Below, piece by piece: positions 47,262-56,114 of a stretch of 64,000 nucleotides of DNA. The stretch's first letter is position 1, and each line of letters begins with the position of its first letter. Source of the DNA: MFD04716-140 sp963703125 (GTDB lineage Bacteria > Bacteroidota > Bacteroidia > Flavobacteriales > Flavobacteriaceae); the NCBI GenBank assembly GCA_963703125.1, contig OY969790.1, positions 3,782,001 to 3,846,000 on the forward strand, read 5' to 3'. The notes under the pieces are model-generated. The model did no database searches. It had not been told where the DNA came from and saw only the letters and a list, made by a program, of their open reading frames with translations. The position numbers and the translations under genes are program-made.

Positions 47262-49181
47262 ATGCAATTTACATATCCAGAACTTTTTTGGGCGCTATTT
47301 CTCCTCTTAATTCCCATTTTAATCCATCTTTTTCAACTTAGAAGATTTATAAAAACACCCTTTACGAACGTAAAGGTCCTTCAAAAGATACAGGCCGAAT
47401 CACGACGAAGCAAAACCCTAAAAAAATGGTTATTGCTATTTACCAGATTGCTATTGTTGGCCGCACTGATTTTTGCTTTCGCAAAACCGTATATAGCTTC
47501 CAAGTCTGCCTTGATACCAAAGGAAACTGTTATTTATTTGGATGATTCTTATAGCATGCAGGCAAGAACGGGGAATGCCTCTCTTTTCGAAACTGCCAAA
47601 CAAGATCTTATCAAATCTGTTCCAAAAGATGAATATTTTACTCTTTTCACAAATGAAAAGGTCTTTAAGAAAGGAAATATTCAGGAAATCCAAAATGCAC
47701 TTCTTGCATTGCCCTTTAGCTCAAAACAACTTAAACTGAATGAAATATCCCTTAAAGCAAGTACTTTTTTTGAAACCGATAAGGGAAGCGAAAAAAATCT
47801 CATTATAATTTCAGATTTTCAACAGCGAATGGCTTCTGAACAAAATGATTCTGTGCACACACTAAGCAGTTATTTGGTCAAATTAAACCCTAGTGAAACG
47901 ATAAATATTAGTATAGATTCCGCTTATATTGAGAATGAAGGATTTGAAAACACCGATCTATCTATTTTACTTTCCGCCAATTTTGAAGTGGGAAGTACTC
48001 CGGTTTCATTGTTCAATGGTGAAAAGCTTATAGCCAAAACTTCCGCAACTTTCAATGGGAATCAAAAAGCCCAGGTGAGTTTCACAATTCCTTCAAGAGA
48101 ACAAATAATGGGAAAGATTGAAATCGGCGATGCGGGACTAGGATACGATAACGAGCTATATTTCAATATAGAAGAACGAAAGAAAATAAAGGTAATGTCC
48201 ATCGGCTCAGAGGACACCTCTTTTCTTTCAAGAATATTTGTCGATGCCGAATTTGAATTAGCAGACTTTACCCTTCAAAACCTTAACTATGGATCCATTG
48301 ATGGGCAAAATTTAGTTATCCTCAATGAGTTGGAGGCCATCCCATCTTCCTTAACGTCGACTCTAGGGTCTTTTATTGAAAAGGGCGGTAATCTCACAAT
48401 CATTCCTTCCGATGAAATTGATTTTGATTCTTATGTTCCTTTACTTACCAATCTCATGCGAACCAGGGTCCTACAAGCTATAAATGAAGAGCGGGAAATT
48501 ACGGATATATCTTTCGATCATCCATTATTTAAAAATGTGTTTGAAAAAAATGTTACTAATTTTCAATACCCAAAAGTTGCCCGATCCTATCGTATACAAA
48601 CAAATCAGCCATCAATATTGCTATATCAAGATAAAAGCCCTTTTTTGGTTGGTGGCGACGGAATGTACTTTTTTACAGCTTCTTTAAACGATGACAATTC
48701 CAACTTTAAAAATTCCCCTTTGATTGTTCCCACTTTCTATAAAATGGGCATAAACAGCTTAAAGCTACCAAGTCTATATCACCTTATTGGTGATGCGGTG
48801 AATGTAGATGTTCCCATTCAACTGGAAAAAGACCATATTTTAAAATTGGCAAAAGCTGATTTTGAACTCATTCCCCAGCAACAGGCATTCTCAAATAAGG
48901 TGGCCTTGAATTTTTCTCAAAATGGAATGGAAAACGGGATTTATCAGATCATGGATAATGGAAAAATCGTAAATAACATAAGTTTTAATTACCCAAAAGA
49001 GGAAAGCGATCTTACCTATTTAGATGTATCCCAGGGATATTCAAATAGGGTGAATGACTCAATTTCCAATCTTTTTGAAGATTTACAAAATGATAATTCT
49101 ATAAAGGAGCTTTGGAAATGGTTTGTTATTTTAGCATTGCTATTTCTGATTATTGAAATACTAATTCAGAAATACCTTTAA
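47262..49181 (+). CDS. BatA-domain membrane protein
   Basis: 639 residues from ATG 47262. The N-terminus (MQFTYPELFWALFLLLIPIL, then LFQLRRFIKTPFTNVKVLQ) is the BatA signature, with two membrane helices. A von-Willebrand-like segment follows (ETVIYLDDSYSMQ, a MIDAS-like start), then a long periplasmic region and a last helix (WFVILALLFLIIEILIQKYL). It resembles Bacteroidota aerotolerance-type proteins, though no MoxR ATPase or BatB is nearby. It is followed by the dihydroorotase-like gene. Confidence 0.85.
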   Translation: MQFTYPELFWALFLLLIPILIHLFQLRRFIKTPFTNVKVLQKIQAESRRSKTLKKWLLLFTRLLLLAALIFAFAKPYIASKSALIPKETVIYLDDSYSMQARTGNASLFETAKQDLIKSVPKDEYFTLFTNEKVFKKGNIQEIQNALLALPFSSKQLKLNEISLKASTFFETDKGSEKNLIIISDFQQRMASEQNDSVHTLSSYLVKLNPSETINISIDSAYIENEGFENTDLSILLSANFEVGSTPVSLFNGEKLIAKTSATFNGNQKAQVSFTIPSREQIMGKIEIGDAGLGYDNELYFNIEERKKIKVMSIGSEDTSFLSRIFVDAEFELADFTLQNLNYGSIDGQNLVILNELEAIPSSLTSTLGSFIEKGGNLTIIPSDEIDFDSYVPLLTNLMRTRVLQAINEEREITDISFDHPLFKNVFEKNVTNFQYPKVARSYRIQTNQPSILLYQDKSPFLVGGDGMYFFTASLNDDNSNFKNSPLIVPTFYKMGINSLKLPSLYHLIGDAVNVDVPIQLEKDHILKLAKADFELIPQQQAFSNKVALNFSQNGMENGIYQIMDNGKIVNNISFNYPKEESDLTYLDVSQGYSNRVNDSISNLFEDLQNDNSIKELWKWFVILALLFLIIEILIQKYL

Positions 49182-49264
49182 ATGGCTAATTCTAATTTCA
49201 TAAAATTGGTGTCTCCCTCGAAAAGAACTTATACTTTTGGAATAATGCAACGTATCCACTGCAA

Positions 49265-50521
49265 ATGAACATACTCATAAAATCTGCCAAAATTATTGAT
49301 GAATCCAACAAAAACATTCACCTAAAAAATAGGGATATTAGTATCATCAATGGTAAAATTGATAAGATTGCCCCTGCCATTGAGGTAACAGGGAAAACAA
49401 AGATCATAAATCTTGAAAACCTCCATGTTTCCATTGGCTGGATGGACACAGGTGTCTCTTTTGGGGAACCGGGCTTTGAGGAACGCGAAACAATTAAGAA
49501 CGGTTTGGAATGTGCTGCCAAAAGTGGTTTTACAGATGTTATCTTGAACCCCAGCAGTTATCCCCTTCCTGACTCTAGTTCTGACATTGTTTTTTTAAAG
49601 AATGCATCGAAAGGGAATGCAACCAACCTATATCCCTTAGGAAATTTAACCGTAAAGGGAGAAGGGAAAGACCTGGCGGAATTGTTCGATATGAAAAATT
49701 CCGGGGCAATAGGCTTCTATGATTTCAAGCACTCTATACAAAATCCCAATCTTTTGAAAATAGCGTTACAATATGCTCAAAATTTTGATGGATTTATATA
49801 CTCCTTTCCAATGGACTCCCATATAGCGGGTAAAGGCATCGTTCATGAAGGAAATATTTCTACCTCATTGGGGCTCAAAGGAATACCCGCCTTGGCTGAA
49901 GAGCTGCAAATTGCCCGTGATATTTACATCTTGGAATATACGGGGGGAAGGTTACATATTCCTACAATTTCCACGGCGGGTTCTATTAAGTTGATCTCCG
50001 AGGCAAAAAAGAAAGGATTGAATATTACATGCAGTGTGGCCATACATAATTTAATGTTCACCGATGGAGAATTGGTGGAATTTGATTCGCAATATAAAGT
50101 GGAACCGCCATTACGGACCAAGGCAGATACCAAAGCTTTGTTAAAAGGTCTTAGTGATGGGATAATAGATTTTGTGACTTCCGATCATATTCCGATGAAT
50201 ATCGAACAAAAGCAAGTGGAGTTTGATAATTCCGCAAATGGCACAATCGGTCTGGAAAGTGCCTTTGGAGCTTTGAATCAGTTATTTGGAACAGAAACCA
50301 CAATCAAATTAATGACAAGGGGAAGAGAACATTACGGGCTTATGACCCCTTCAATTAAGGAAAAAGAATTTGCCAGTTTGACGTTGTTTAACCCTGACAA
50401 AGAATATGTCTTTAAAAATGATGACATTCTTTCAACATCAAAAAACAGCATGTTTTTAGGGACTCCTTTAAAGGGGAAAGTTTACGGTATTATAAATAAT
50501 GGCCAAATGATATTGAACTAA
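49265..50521 (+). CDS. Dihydroorotase-like protein lacking metal ligands
   Basis: 418 residues with the full dihydroorotase/amidohydrolase fold (GRLHIPTISTAGSIKLISEAK, YKVEPPLRTKADTKALLKGL, TSDHIP). The first metal motif, normally Asp-x-His-x-His after PGFID, reads MDTGVSFGEPG at about 60-70, so both His are missing. The His of the AHVST motif is Thr, and the PHHL motif reads IHNL. Inactive paralogues of this kind act structurally with aspartate transcarbamoylase in other bacteria. The role here is inferred only. Confidence 0.85.
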   Translation: MNILIKSAKIIDESNKNIHLKNRDISIINGKIDKIAPAIEVTGKTKIINLENLHVSIGWMDTGVSFGEPGFEERETIKNGLECAAKSGFTDVILNPSSYPLPDSSSDIVFLKNASKGNATNLYPLGNLTVKGEGKDLAELFDMKNSGAIGFYDFKHSIQNPNLLKIALQYAQNFDGFIYSFPMDSHIAGKGIVHEGNISTSLGLKGIPALAEELQIARDIYILEYTGGRLHIPTISTAGSIKLISEAKKKGLNITCSVAIHNLMFTDGELVEFDSQYKVEPPLRTKADTKALLKGLSDGIIDFVTSDHIPMNIEQKQVEFDNSANGTIGLESAFGALNQLFGTETTIKLMTRGREHYGLMTPSIKEKEFASLTLFNPDKEYVFKNDDILSTSKNSMFLGTPLKGKVYGIINNGQMILN

Positions 50522-50539
50522 TCAACTAAATTTTCCAAT

Positions 50540-50857
50540 ATGGACCAGAACACAATTAATGAAGGTAAGACTGCAGCAATTATCAGCTATATATTTACAC
50601 CTATTGGCTTGTTGATTGCTTATTTAATGAACAATGAAAAGAAGAATACTTTTGCCCAATTTCATATTGGGCAATCAGTACGTCTTGCAATTCTTGGAGC
50701 TGCAAACTATGCCCTAGAGAGAATTTTGCCCTTTAGAATGGATTTTGTAACCACTATTATAGGATTAGGAATATTAGTACTCATGATCATTGGAATCATA
50801 AATGCAGCAAATGGTACTACCAAAAAATTGCCCATAATAGGTTCAATAGGAGAGTAG
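50540..50857 (+). CDS. DUF4870-type small membrane protein (copy 1)
   Basis: 105 residues with three hydrophobic helices and the core KKNTFAQFHIGQSVRLAIL, ending LPIIGSIGE. It resembles DUF4870/Tic20-like proteins. It starts 18 nt after the dihydroorotase-like gene. The function is unknown. Confidence 0.75.
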   Translation: MDQNTINEGKTAAIISYIFTPIGLLIAYLMNNEKKNTFAQFHIGQSVRLAILGAANYALERILPFRMDFVTTIIGLGILVLMIIGIINAANGTTKKLPIIGSIGE

Positions 50858-50897
50858 GGCAATTATAGTAGTTTTCAGTTGAGTCGCGCTAAGCAAT

Positions 50898-51215
50898 ATG
50901 GAAAAGGAAGGAAAATCAATGGCAATAATCGCTTATCTAACCATCATTGGTTCTATAATTGCAATTACAATGAATATGGAACCAAAGAACACCTTTGCAA
51001 GATTTCATATTCGCCAGGCTTTCGGTATACATTTAGTTTTTCATGCCTTTGCATTATTATCAAGTGTTTCATATAGTATTTTTGCATTATACGGGCTCTA
51101 CTTATGTTATATAATTCTTTTCATATATGGATTTGTCGGAGCTCTTAATGGTAAAATGCAGGAAATTCCATTTTTAGGTCCCTATTTTCAAAAATGGTTC
51201 ACCTTTATCCAATAA
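50898..51215 (+). CDS. DUF4870-type small membrane protein (copy 2)
   Basis: 105 residues, the same length as the preceding gene and clearly related to it (EPKNTFARFHIRQAFGIHLV, ending EIPFLGPYFQKWF). The pair arose by duplication and has diverged. The stop is adjacent to the esterase ATG, so these genes probably form one transcript with the dihydroorotase-like gene. Confidence 0.75.
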   Translation: MEKEGKSMAIIAYLTIIGSIIAITMNMEPKNTFARFHIRQAFGIHLVFHAFALLSSVSYSIFALYGLYLCYIILFIYGFVGALNGKMQEIPFLGPYFQKWFTFIQ

Positions 51216-51216
51216 T

Positions 51217-51876
51217 ATGACCACAGCCCCCTTATCGCTAGAACATTTGGTAAGACCTTCTACATTAACGACCGGCCAAATACCCGTTCTTTTTATGTTT
51301 CACGGCTACGGAAGCAATGAAGAAGATTTATTCTCCTTCGCACCGGAGCTTCCTGAAAAGTTATGCATAATATCTGTGCGCGCACCCTTCCCTATCCAAC
51401 CATTTGGAAATGCTTGGTATAGCATTAATTTTGACGCACATCAAGGAAAATGGAGCGACAATGAGCAAGCTATAATTTCTAGGGATAAAATAGTGAAATT
51501 TATGGAGGAGGCCTGCTCAACTTACGGATTGGATTCTAAGCAAACTACTTTACTTGGCTTTAGCCAGGGCTCCATATTGAGCTATGCCGTAGCGATATCC
51601 TATCCTGAAAAAGTAAAGAATGTGGTAGCTCTCAGTGGCTACATTAACGAAGAGATTCTGGTAACTGATTTCAAAAGCAAGAATCATGAAAATCTTCATA
51701 TTTATGCCTCACATGGACAAGTAGATCAAGTTATACCCCCTGAGTGGGCCCAAAAGACCCCAGCATTCCTAAATAAGCTTGGTATCCAACATTTGTATGA
51801 GGAATTTCCAACAGGCCACGGTGTCTCACCTCAAAATTTCTATTCCTTTCGAAAATGGCTAGAAGATAAAATCTAA
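51217..51876 (+). CDS. Phospholipase/carboxylesterase family alpha/beta hydrolase
   Basis: 219 residues. The oxyanion loop is LFMFHGYGSNEEDLF and the nucleophile elbow is GFSQGS (Ser near 117). The Asp is in SHGQVDQVIPPEW and the His in FPTGHGVSPQN, giving a complete triad. There is no signal peptide. The family hydrolyses short acyl esters or lysophospholipids. Its stop overlaps the convergent gene's stop by 3 nt. Confidence 0.87.
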   Translation: MTTAPLSLEHLVRPSTLTTGQIPVLFMFHGYGSNEEDLFSFAPELPEKLCIISVRAPFPIQPFGNAWYSINFDAHQGKWSDNEQAIISRDKIVKFMEEACSTYGLDSKQTTLLGFSQGSILSYAVAISYPEKVKNVVALSGYINEEILVTDFKSKNHENLHIYASHGQVDQVIPPEWAQKTPAFLNKLGIQHLYEEFPTGHGVSPQNFYSFRKWLEDKI

Positions 51877-52367
51877 TTACTTCGAGTATACAACAAGTGA
51901 TCGATCAATGTAAAATCTACCCCGAGATCATCTTTTAGTTCATATTTAATTAAAGCTTCGCCCCAAAATTTTCCATCAGAAAAATCGGCCAAGATCCATT
52001 TATGATTTAACACCTTAATTTTATTTATTTTAAAATCATTTTCCATGCCTTCATAAGGAATTAATGGATTATCACCTTTCTTTTCATTGGTTTCCAATAA
52101 CTTATCCGTAATATAACTGGCCGGATTCTTTAGGTTTAAATGGTCATAATATGCCAATGCATCATCATTGTTCTCCAATGAAAAATATTGCATATCCATA
52201 ACTTTCAATTTCGCGCTTTTAACCGAGTCCTTTAAAGCAGCAATCCCAGAATCAAGATTTTCAATTTTTGAATCTTTAGCTTTTATTATGTTTCCATTGC
52301 TAACAAAAAGATATAGGCCAATTAGGGCCGCAAAAATAAATAGGTAAATGAAAATTTTGTTCTTCAT
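51873..52367 (-). CDS. Membrane-anchored protein of unknown function
   Basis: 164 residues. One N-terminal helix (IFIYLFIFAALIGLYLFVS) is followed by a short heptad-like segment (about 35-58) and a compact domain with KWILADFSDGKFWGEALIKYEL. It lies 13 nt after the MBL hydrolase gene and is probably co-transcribed with it. No family is recognised with certainty. Confidence 0.65.
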   Translation of the reverse strand: MKNKIFIYLFIFAALIGLYLFVSNGNIIKAKDSKIENLDSGIAALKDSVKSAKLKVMDMQYFSLENNDDALAYYDHLNLKNPASYITDKLLETNEKKGDNPLIPYEGMENDFKINKIKVLNHKWILADFSDGKFWGEALIKYELKDDLGVDFTLIDHLLYTRSN

Positions 52368-52380
52368 AATCCAGTCTTAA

Positions 52381-53145
52381 TCAAAGGGTAATCGATAAAT
52401 TATCATACGCCAAATATACGCCTTTTGGCAATTTTTTTTCAACATCCGCATGATAGCCCAGTAAATGACTAATATGGGTAAAATAGGTAGTTGAAGGTTT
52501 TACTTTTTCAACAAAATGCAATGCTTCGGTCAAATTGAAATGTGAATGATGGGGATCTTCCCTAAGTGCGTTAACAACCAAAATTCTAGTTCCTATTATC
52601 TTCTCAATTTCTTCATCCCGCATCGATTTTATATCGGTCAAGTATGTAAAATCATTTATCCGAAATCCAAATACTTGAAGTCCGTTATGGTCTCCCTCCA
52701 CAGGAACTACGATTCTGTCACCTATCATAAAGGAATGATTATTTTCTATTTGGTTTATTTGAACAGCGGGAGCACCGGGATAGCGGTCGGCTACTTCAAA
52801 AATATAATCAAATCTGGTTCTCAATGAGCGAATTACCCGTTCATGGGCATAAATGGGTATATTACCTTGTTTGAAAAAAAACGGCCGAATGTCATCAAGC
52901 CCGGCAACATGATCGGAATGTTCATGCGTAAAAAGAATGCCGTCTAACTTTGAGATTCTGTGTTTCAACATTTGCTGTCGAAAATCAGGTCCGCAATCAA
53001 TTACATAGTTGAAATCATCCCAAGAAACCAATACGGATACTCGAAGTCTTTGATCTCGTGGATCCTCACTTAAGCAAACAGGATGGTCGCTCCCAATAAC
53101 CGGGATGCCCTGTGATGTTCCCGTACCCAAAAAAGTAATTTTCAC
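52381..53145 (-). CDS. PhnP-like metallo-beta-lactamase fold phosphodiesterase
   Basis: 254 residues from GTG 53143-53145, which begins exactly at the first beta strand (KITFLGTGTSQGIPVIG). Longer upstream extensions cross the divergent promoter. Metal motifs are THEHSDHVAGLDD, the His of EGDHNGL, the TDIKSM aspartate and the C-terminal THISHLLG. The family cleaves cyclic phosphodiesters. The exact substrate is unknown. Confidence 0.87.
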   Translation of the reverse strand: MKITFLGTGTSQGIPVIGSDHPVCLSEDPRDQRLRVSVLVSWDDFNYVIDCGPDFRQQMLKHRISKLDGILFTHEHSDHVAGLDDIRPFFFKQGNIPIYAHERVIRSLRTRFDYIFEVADRYPGAPAVQINQIENNHSFMIGDRIVVPVEGDHNGLQVFGFRINDFTYLTDIKSMRDEEIEKIIGTRILVVNALREDPHHSHFNLTEALHFVEKVKPSTTYFTHISHLLGYHADVEKKLPKGVYLAYDNLSITL

Positions 53146-53208
53146 AAAAGGATTGCCTGTTTGATTCAAAATTATAACATATTTATTTAATACATGCCCC
53201 ATTCTTAC

Positions 53209-53216
53209 TAACTTTG
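53209..53216 (+). promoter_or_regulatory. -7 box TAACTTTG
   Basis: This TAnnTTTG match lies 22 nt upstream of the ATG at 53238, in the 92-nt gap between divergent genes. It supports starting the next gene at 53238 rather than at 53214. Confidence 0.45.
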
Positions 53217-53237
53217 TACAACTGCAAAATTCATAAA

Positions 53238-54698
53238 ATGGCTTCAGTTCTAGATAGGGACTCCGCATTCGAAAACATACCGTCACTCAAATCAAAGACC
53301 CTAAGAATAAATCTAAACCCAGACATTTATGGGACATTTGCCGAAATAGGCGCTGGGCAGGAAACCGCCAGGCACTTCTTTAGGTCTGGTGGTGCATCGG
53401 GGACCATTGCCAAGGCAATGAGCGCCTATGACAAGGACTTCAGCGATGCCATCTACGGGGTTGAGGAAGAAGGCAGATATGTTACCCAGTCTCGCTTAAA
53501 AACAATGCTTGAGCATGAGATGAAACTTATGGAAGAGCGCATAAGTAGAAAACAGCACCCTAACCGATTGTTTTTTTCCTATGCGAATACCGTAGCCACA
53601 ATTGATTTTTCAAAAAGGTACAAAGGTCATGGCTGGTTAGGGATAAGATACCAGTTAGATCCTTCCCAAAGAGAATATGATGAGATCATACTGCACATTC
53701 GTTTCAAACAAAATGAGGCGAGATTGCAACAAGAAACGTTGGGTACCGTGGGCGTAAACCTTATTTATGGGGCATTTTATAAGTTTGATAAGCCTAAAAA
53801 ATTACTGAGATACCTTTATGATCATATTGATAAAGATACTATAGAGATCGATATGGTGAATTTCTCAGGCCCTAATTTTAAGGATGTTGATAATAGATTG
53901 ATGAGTTTACAGCTCATTAAAAATGATATGACCGATGCGGTAATGTTCGGTCCGGACGGCAACAATCTCTTACCGGCAGCGGTTCTCTACAAAAAGAATA
54001 TTTTGGCCTTAAGAGGTAGCTTTAGGCCAGTTACCAAGGTGAATACGGACATGTTTGAAAAATCATATGATATATTCATTCGAGATCCGGGTGTGGACGA
54101 GGAGAATACCATAGTCATTTTTGAGATAACCCTTTCCAATTTAAAGGCTTCTGGGGAAATTGACGAACAAGATTTTATGGATCGTGCCGAGTTATTATGT
54201 TCATTGGGCCACTCGGTAATGATCTCTAAATTTCAGGAATATTATAAATTGGTCGAGTATTTCAATAATTATACAAAGGCCAAAATTGGATTGACGATGG
54301 GGGTCAATAATTTAGTCGATATATTCGATGAGAAATATTACAGACATCTAAGTGGCGGAATTTTGGAGGCGTTTGGCAAATTGTTCTTTAAGGATTTACA
54401 GGTATATCTATATCCCATGAAGAATCCTGAAACAGGACAGATAATGACCAGCAATACAGTAAAAGTCCACCCAAGAATGAAGGAACTTTACAAATTCTTC
54501 AAATATAACGGCAAAGTCATGGATATAATTGATTACGATCCGGAAATTATGCACATTTTTTCTAGAGACGTTCTCAAAAAAATTACCCAGGGCGAAGATG
54601 GCTGGGAAGACATGCTACCACAGGGTATTGCTGAAATGATCAAAGACAAGCAGCTATTTACCCGCAAGATTATTGATGAAGATCAAGTAGAAGTATAA
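53238..54698 (+). CDS. Conserved cytoplasmic protein of unknown function (often mislabelled TonB-dependent receptor)
   Basis: 486 residues from ATG 53238 (MASVLDRDSAFENIPSL). There is no signal peptide, plug or beta-barrel pattern, so the receptor label used for such proteins in some annotations does not fit. Highly conserved-looking blocks are NPDIYGTFAEIGAGQETARH, GTVGVNLIYGAFY, DVDNRLMSLQLIKN, DAVMFGPDG and ALRGSFRPVTKVN. From memory, close relatives occur in Bacteroidota and cyanobacteria. No function can be assigned. Confidence 0.8.
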   Translation: MASVLDRDSAFENIPSLKSKTLRINLNPDIYGTFAEIGAGQETARHFFRSGGASGTIAKAMSAYDKDFSDAIYGVEEEGRYVTQSRLKTMLEHEMKLMEERISRKQHPNRLFFSYANTVATIDFSKRYKGHGWLGIRYQLDPSQREYDEIILHIRFKQNEARLQQETLGTVGVNLIYGAFYKFDKPKKLLRYLYDHIDKDTIEIDMVNFSGPNFKDVDNRLMSLQLIKNDMTDAVMFGPDGNNLLPAAVLYKKNILALRGSFRPVTKVNTDMFEKSYDIFIRDPGVDEENTIVIFEITLSNLKASGEIDEQDFMDRAELLCSLGHSVMISKFQEYYKLVEYFNNYTKAKIGLTMGVNNLVDIFDEKYYRHLSGGILEAFGKLFFKDLQVYLYPMKNPETGQIMTSNTVKVHPRMKELYKFFKYNGKVMDIIDYDPEIMHIFSRDVLKKITQGEDGWEDMLPQGIAEMIKDKQLFTRKIIDEDQVEV

Positions 54699-54700
54699 TA

Positions 54701-55156
54701 TTATGCGTCCAATAACTGGGCTGCGTGATCTTTGGTTTTCACATTATCCACTACTTTTGAAACAACCCCTTCCTCATTTATTACAAAGGTTATTCTGTGT
54801 ATTCCATCGTACTTTCTACCCATAAATTTTTTAGGCCCCCAAACCCCGAATATGGAAAGTAACGAGTGATTTACATCGGCCAACAACCGAAATGGGAATT
54901 TGTACTTTTTACTAAAATTGTTCTGTTTTTTGACCGTATCGGCACTCACGCCAAGTATGTCATAACCATTTGCTTGTAATTCAACATAATTATCCCTCAA
55001 ATTGCATGCTTCAATGGTACAGCTCGGAGTATTTGCTCGTGGATAAAAGAAAATTATTAGCTTCTTCCCTTTATAATCGGACAATCTAACCTCTCTTCCT
55101 TCATTATCCAAAACTTTAAATTCTGGTACCTTATCCCCTACTTTTAATGTATTCAT
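54701..55156 (-). CDS. bcp: Thioredoxin-dependent peroxiredoxin Bcp
   Basis: 151 residues. The peroxidatic Cys is in FYPRANTPSCTIEACNLRD, with the resolving Cys five residues later, as in Bcp/PrxQ. Conserved DNEGREVRLSDYKGKKLIIFF and FRLLADVNHSLLSIFGVWG complete the fold. It detoxifies peroxides in the cytoplasm. It is divergent from nth with little space between them, so the promoters overlap. Confidence 0.94.
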   Translation of the reverse strand: MNTLKVGDKVPEFKVLDNEGREVRLSDYKGKKLIIFFYPRANTPSCTIEACNLRDNYVELQANGYDILGVSADTVKKQNNFSKKYKFPFRLLADVNHSLLSIFGVWGPKKFMGRKYDGIHRITFVINEEGVVSKVVDNVKTKDHAAQLLDA

Positions 55157-55185
55157 TCTCTAATTATGGTTAAATTCGCTACTGT

Positions 55186-55193
55186 TAAATTTG
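55186..55193 (+). promoter_or_regulatory. -7 box TAAATTTG before nth
   Basis: This TAnnTTTG match lies 17 nt upstream of ATG 55211. It would fall inside the coding region if the upstream ATG at 55166 were used, so it favours the later start. Confidence 0.5.
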
Positions 55194-55210
55194 GGCGAAG
55201 CTACGTAAAA

Positions 55211-55873
55211 ATGAACAAAGCCGAAAAAGTTGATTTTACAATAAAGAAGTTACAAGAACTGTATCCGCTAATTCCCGTGCCACTAGCGCATAAAGACCCC
55301 TATACCTTGTTGATTGCGGTTTTAATGTCTGCCCAAAGTACCGATGTCAAGGTCAATCAAATTACACCTCTGCTTTTTGAAAAGGCTGATAATCCGTATG
55401 ATATGGTAAAACTTTCGGTTGAGGAAATTCGTACGATCATAAAGCCCGTGGGGCTTTCACCTATGAAAGCAAAAGGAATTCATGGTCTTTCCAAAATTTT
55501 AATCGAAAAATATAATGGCATCGTACCAAAAGATATGAAACTTTTGGAAGAATTTCCGTCCGTAGGCCATAAAACAGCTAGTGTTGTTGTTTCTCAAGCT
55601 TTTGGAATCCCGGCTTTTCCGGTTGACACTCACATACATAGATTAATGTATAGGTGGGGATTTAGCAATGGCAAAAATGTGGTTCAGACTGAAAAAGATG
55701 CCAAAAGAATATTTCCCATAGAACTTTGGAACGATTTACATCTACAAATAATTTGGTACGGGAGAGAATATTCTCCGGCGAGAGGATGGAATCCGGAAAA
55801 AGATATAATAACAAAGACCATTGGAAGAAAATTGGTCTTAAATGATTTCCTTAAAAATAAAAAGACCTTGTAA
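55211..55873 (+). CDS. nth: Endonuclease III (DNA glycosylase/AP lyase) without the Fe-S cluster
   Basis: 220 residues. The helix-hairpin-helix with catalytic Lys is LLEEFPSVGHKTASVVV (K121), and the catalytic Asp is D139 in PAFPVDTHIHRL. It excises oxidised pyrimidines and nicks the abasic site. The C-terminal four-Cys cluster loop of the Escherichia coli enzyme is missing: the region reads WYGREYSPARGWNPEKDI with no Cys. The last 13 nt of the gene form one arm of a terminator shared with the opposite gene. Confidence 0.92.
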   Translation: MNKAEKVDFTIKKLQELYPLIPVPLAHKDPYTLLIAVLMSAQSTDVKVNQITPLLFEKADNPYDMVKLSVEEIRTIIKPVGLSPMKAKGIHGLSKILIEKYNGIVPKDMKLLEEFPSVGHKTASVVVSQAFGIPAFPVDTHIHRLMYRWGFSNGKNVVQTEKDAKRIFPIELWNDLHLQIIWYGREYSPARGWNPEKDIITKTIGRKLVLNDFLKNKKTL

Positions 55874-55892
55874 TTTTTTTTACAAGGTCTTT
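55861..55892. terminator. Bidirectional terminator between nth and the 47-residue protein gene
   Basis: AAAGACCTTGTAA (55861-55873) is perfectly complementary to 55880-55892 across a 6-nt T loop. T-runs lie on both strands. The left arm includes the nth stop codon. Confidence 0.85.
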
Positions 55893-55896
55893 TTAT

Positions 55897-56040
55897 TCAG
55901 TTCATAATGCTTTCAAAGTCTATTTCATTATGCTCGAATACATATAAGGCTTTGGAATAATCCAATAAAAACCTTATAGTTTCAGGGCAAGCCTTGTTAA
56001 GACTTCTATAAGCTAGGTGTTCAGTGTAAATTTTTTCCAT
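55897..56040 (-). CDS. 47-residue protein paired with sigma factor A
   Basis: ATG 56038-56040 opens a 47-codon frame (MEKIYTEHLAYRSL...ETIRFLLDYSKAL...DFESIMN). It lies 74 nt after the sigma gene on the same strand and 5 nt before a terminator. The copy downstream of the other sigma gene has the same length and 19 of 47 identical residues without gaps. The central part is predicted helical and amphipathic. Translation is strongly supported by this protein-level conservation with synonymous changes. The function is unknown; a sigma-factor modulator is a guess. Confidence 0.75.
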   Translation of the reverse strand: MEKIYTEHLAYRSLNKACPETIRFLLDYSKALYVFEHNEIDFESIMN

Positions 56041-56114
56041 ATCTGCAATCGTATAGTTATGCTAATATAACGCAACTAATATGGAAATATTGTTTTTTTT
56101 CTGTTTCCGTGAAA

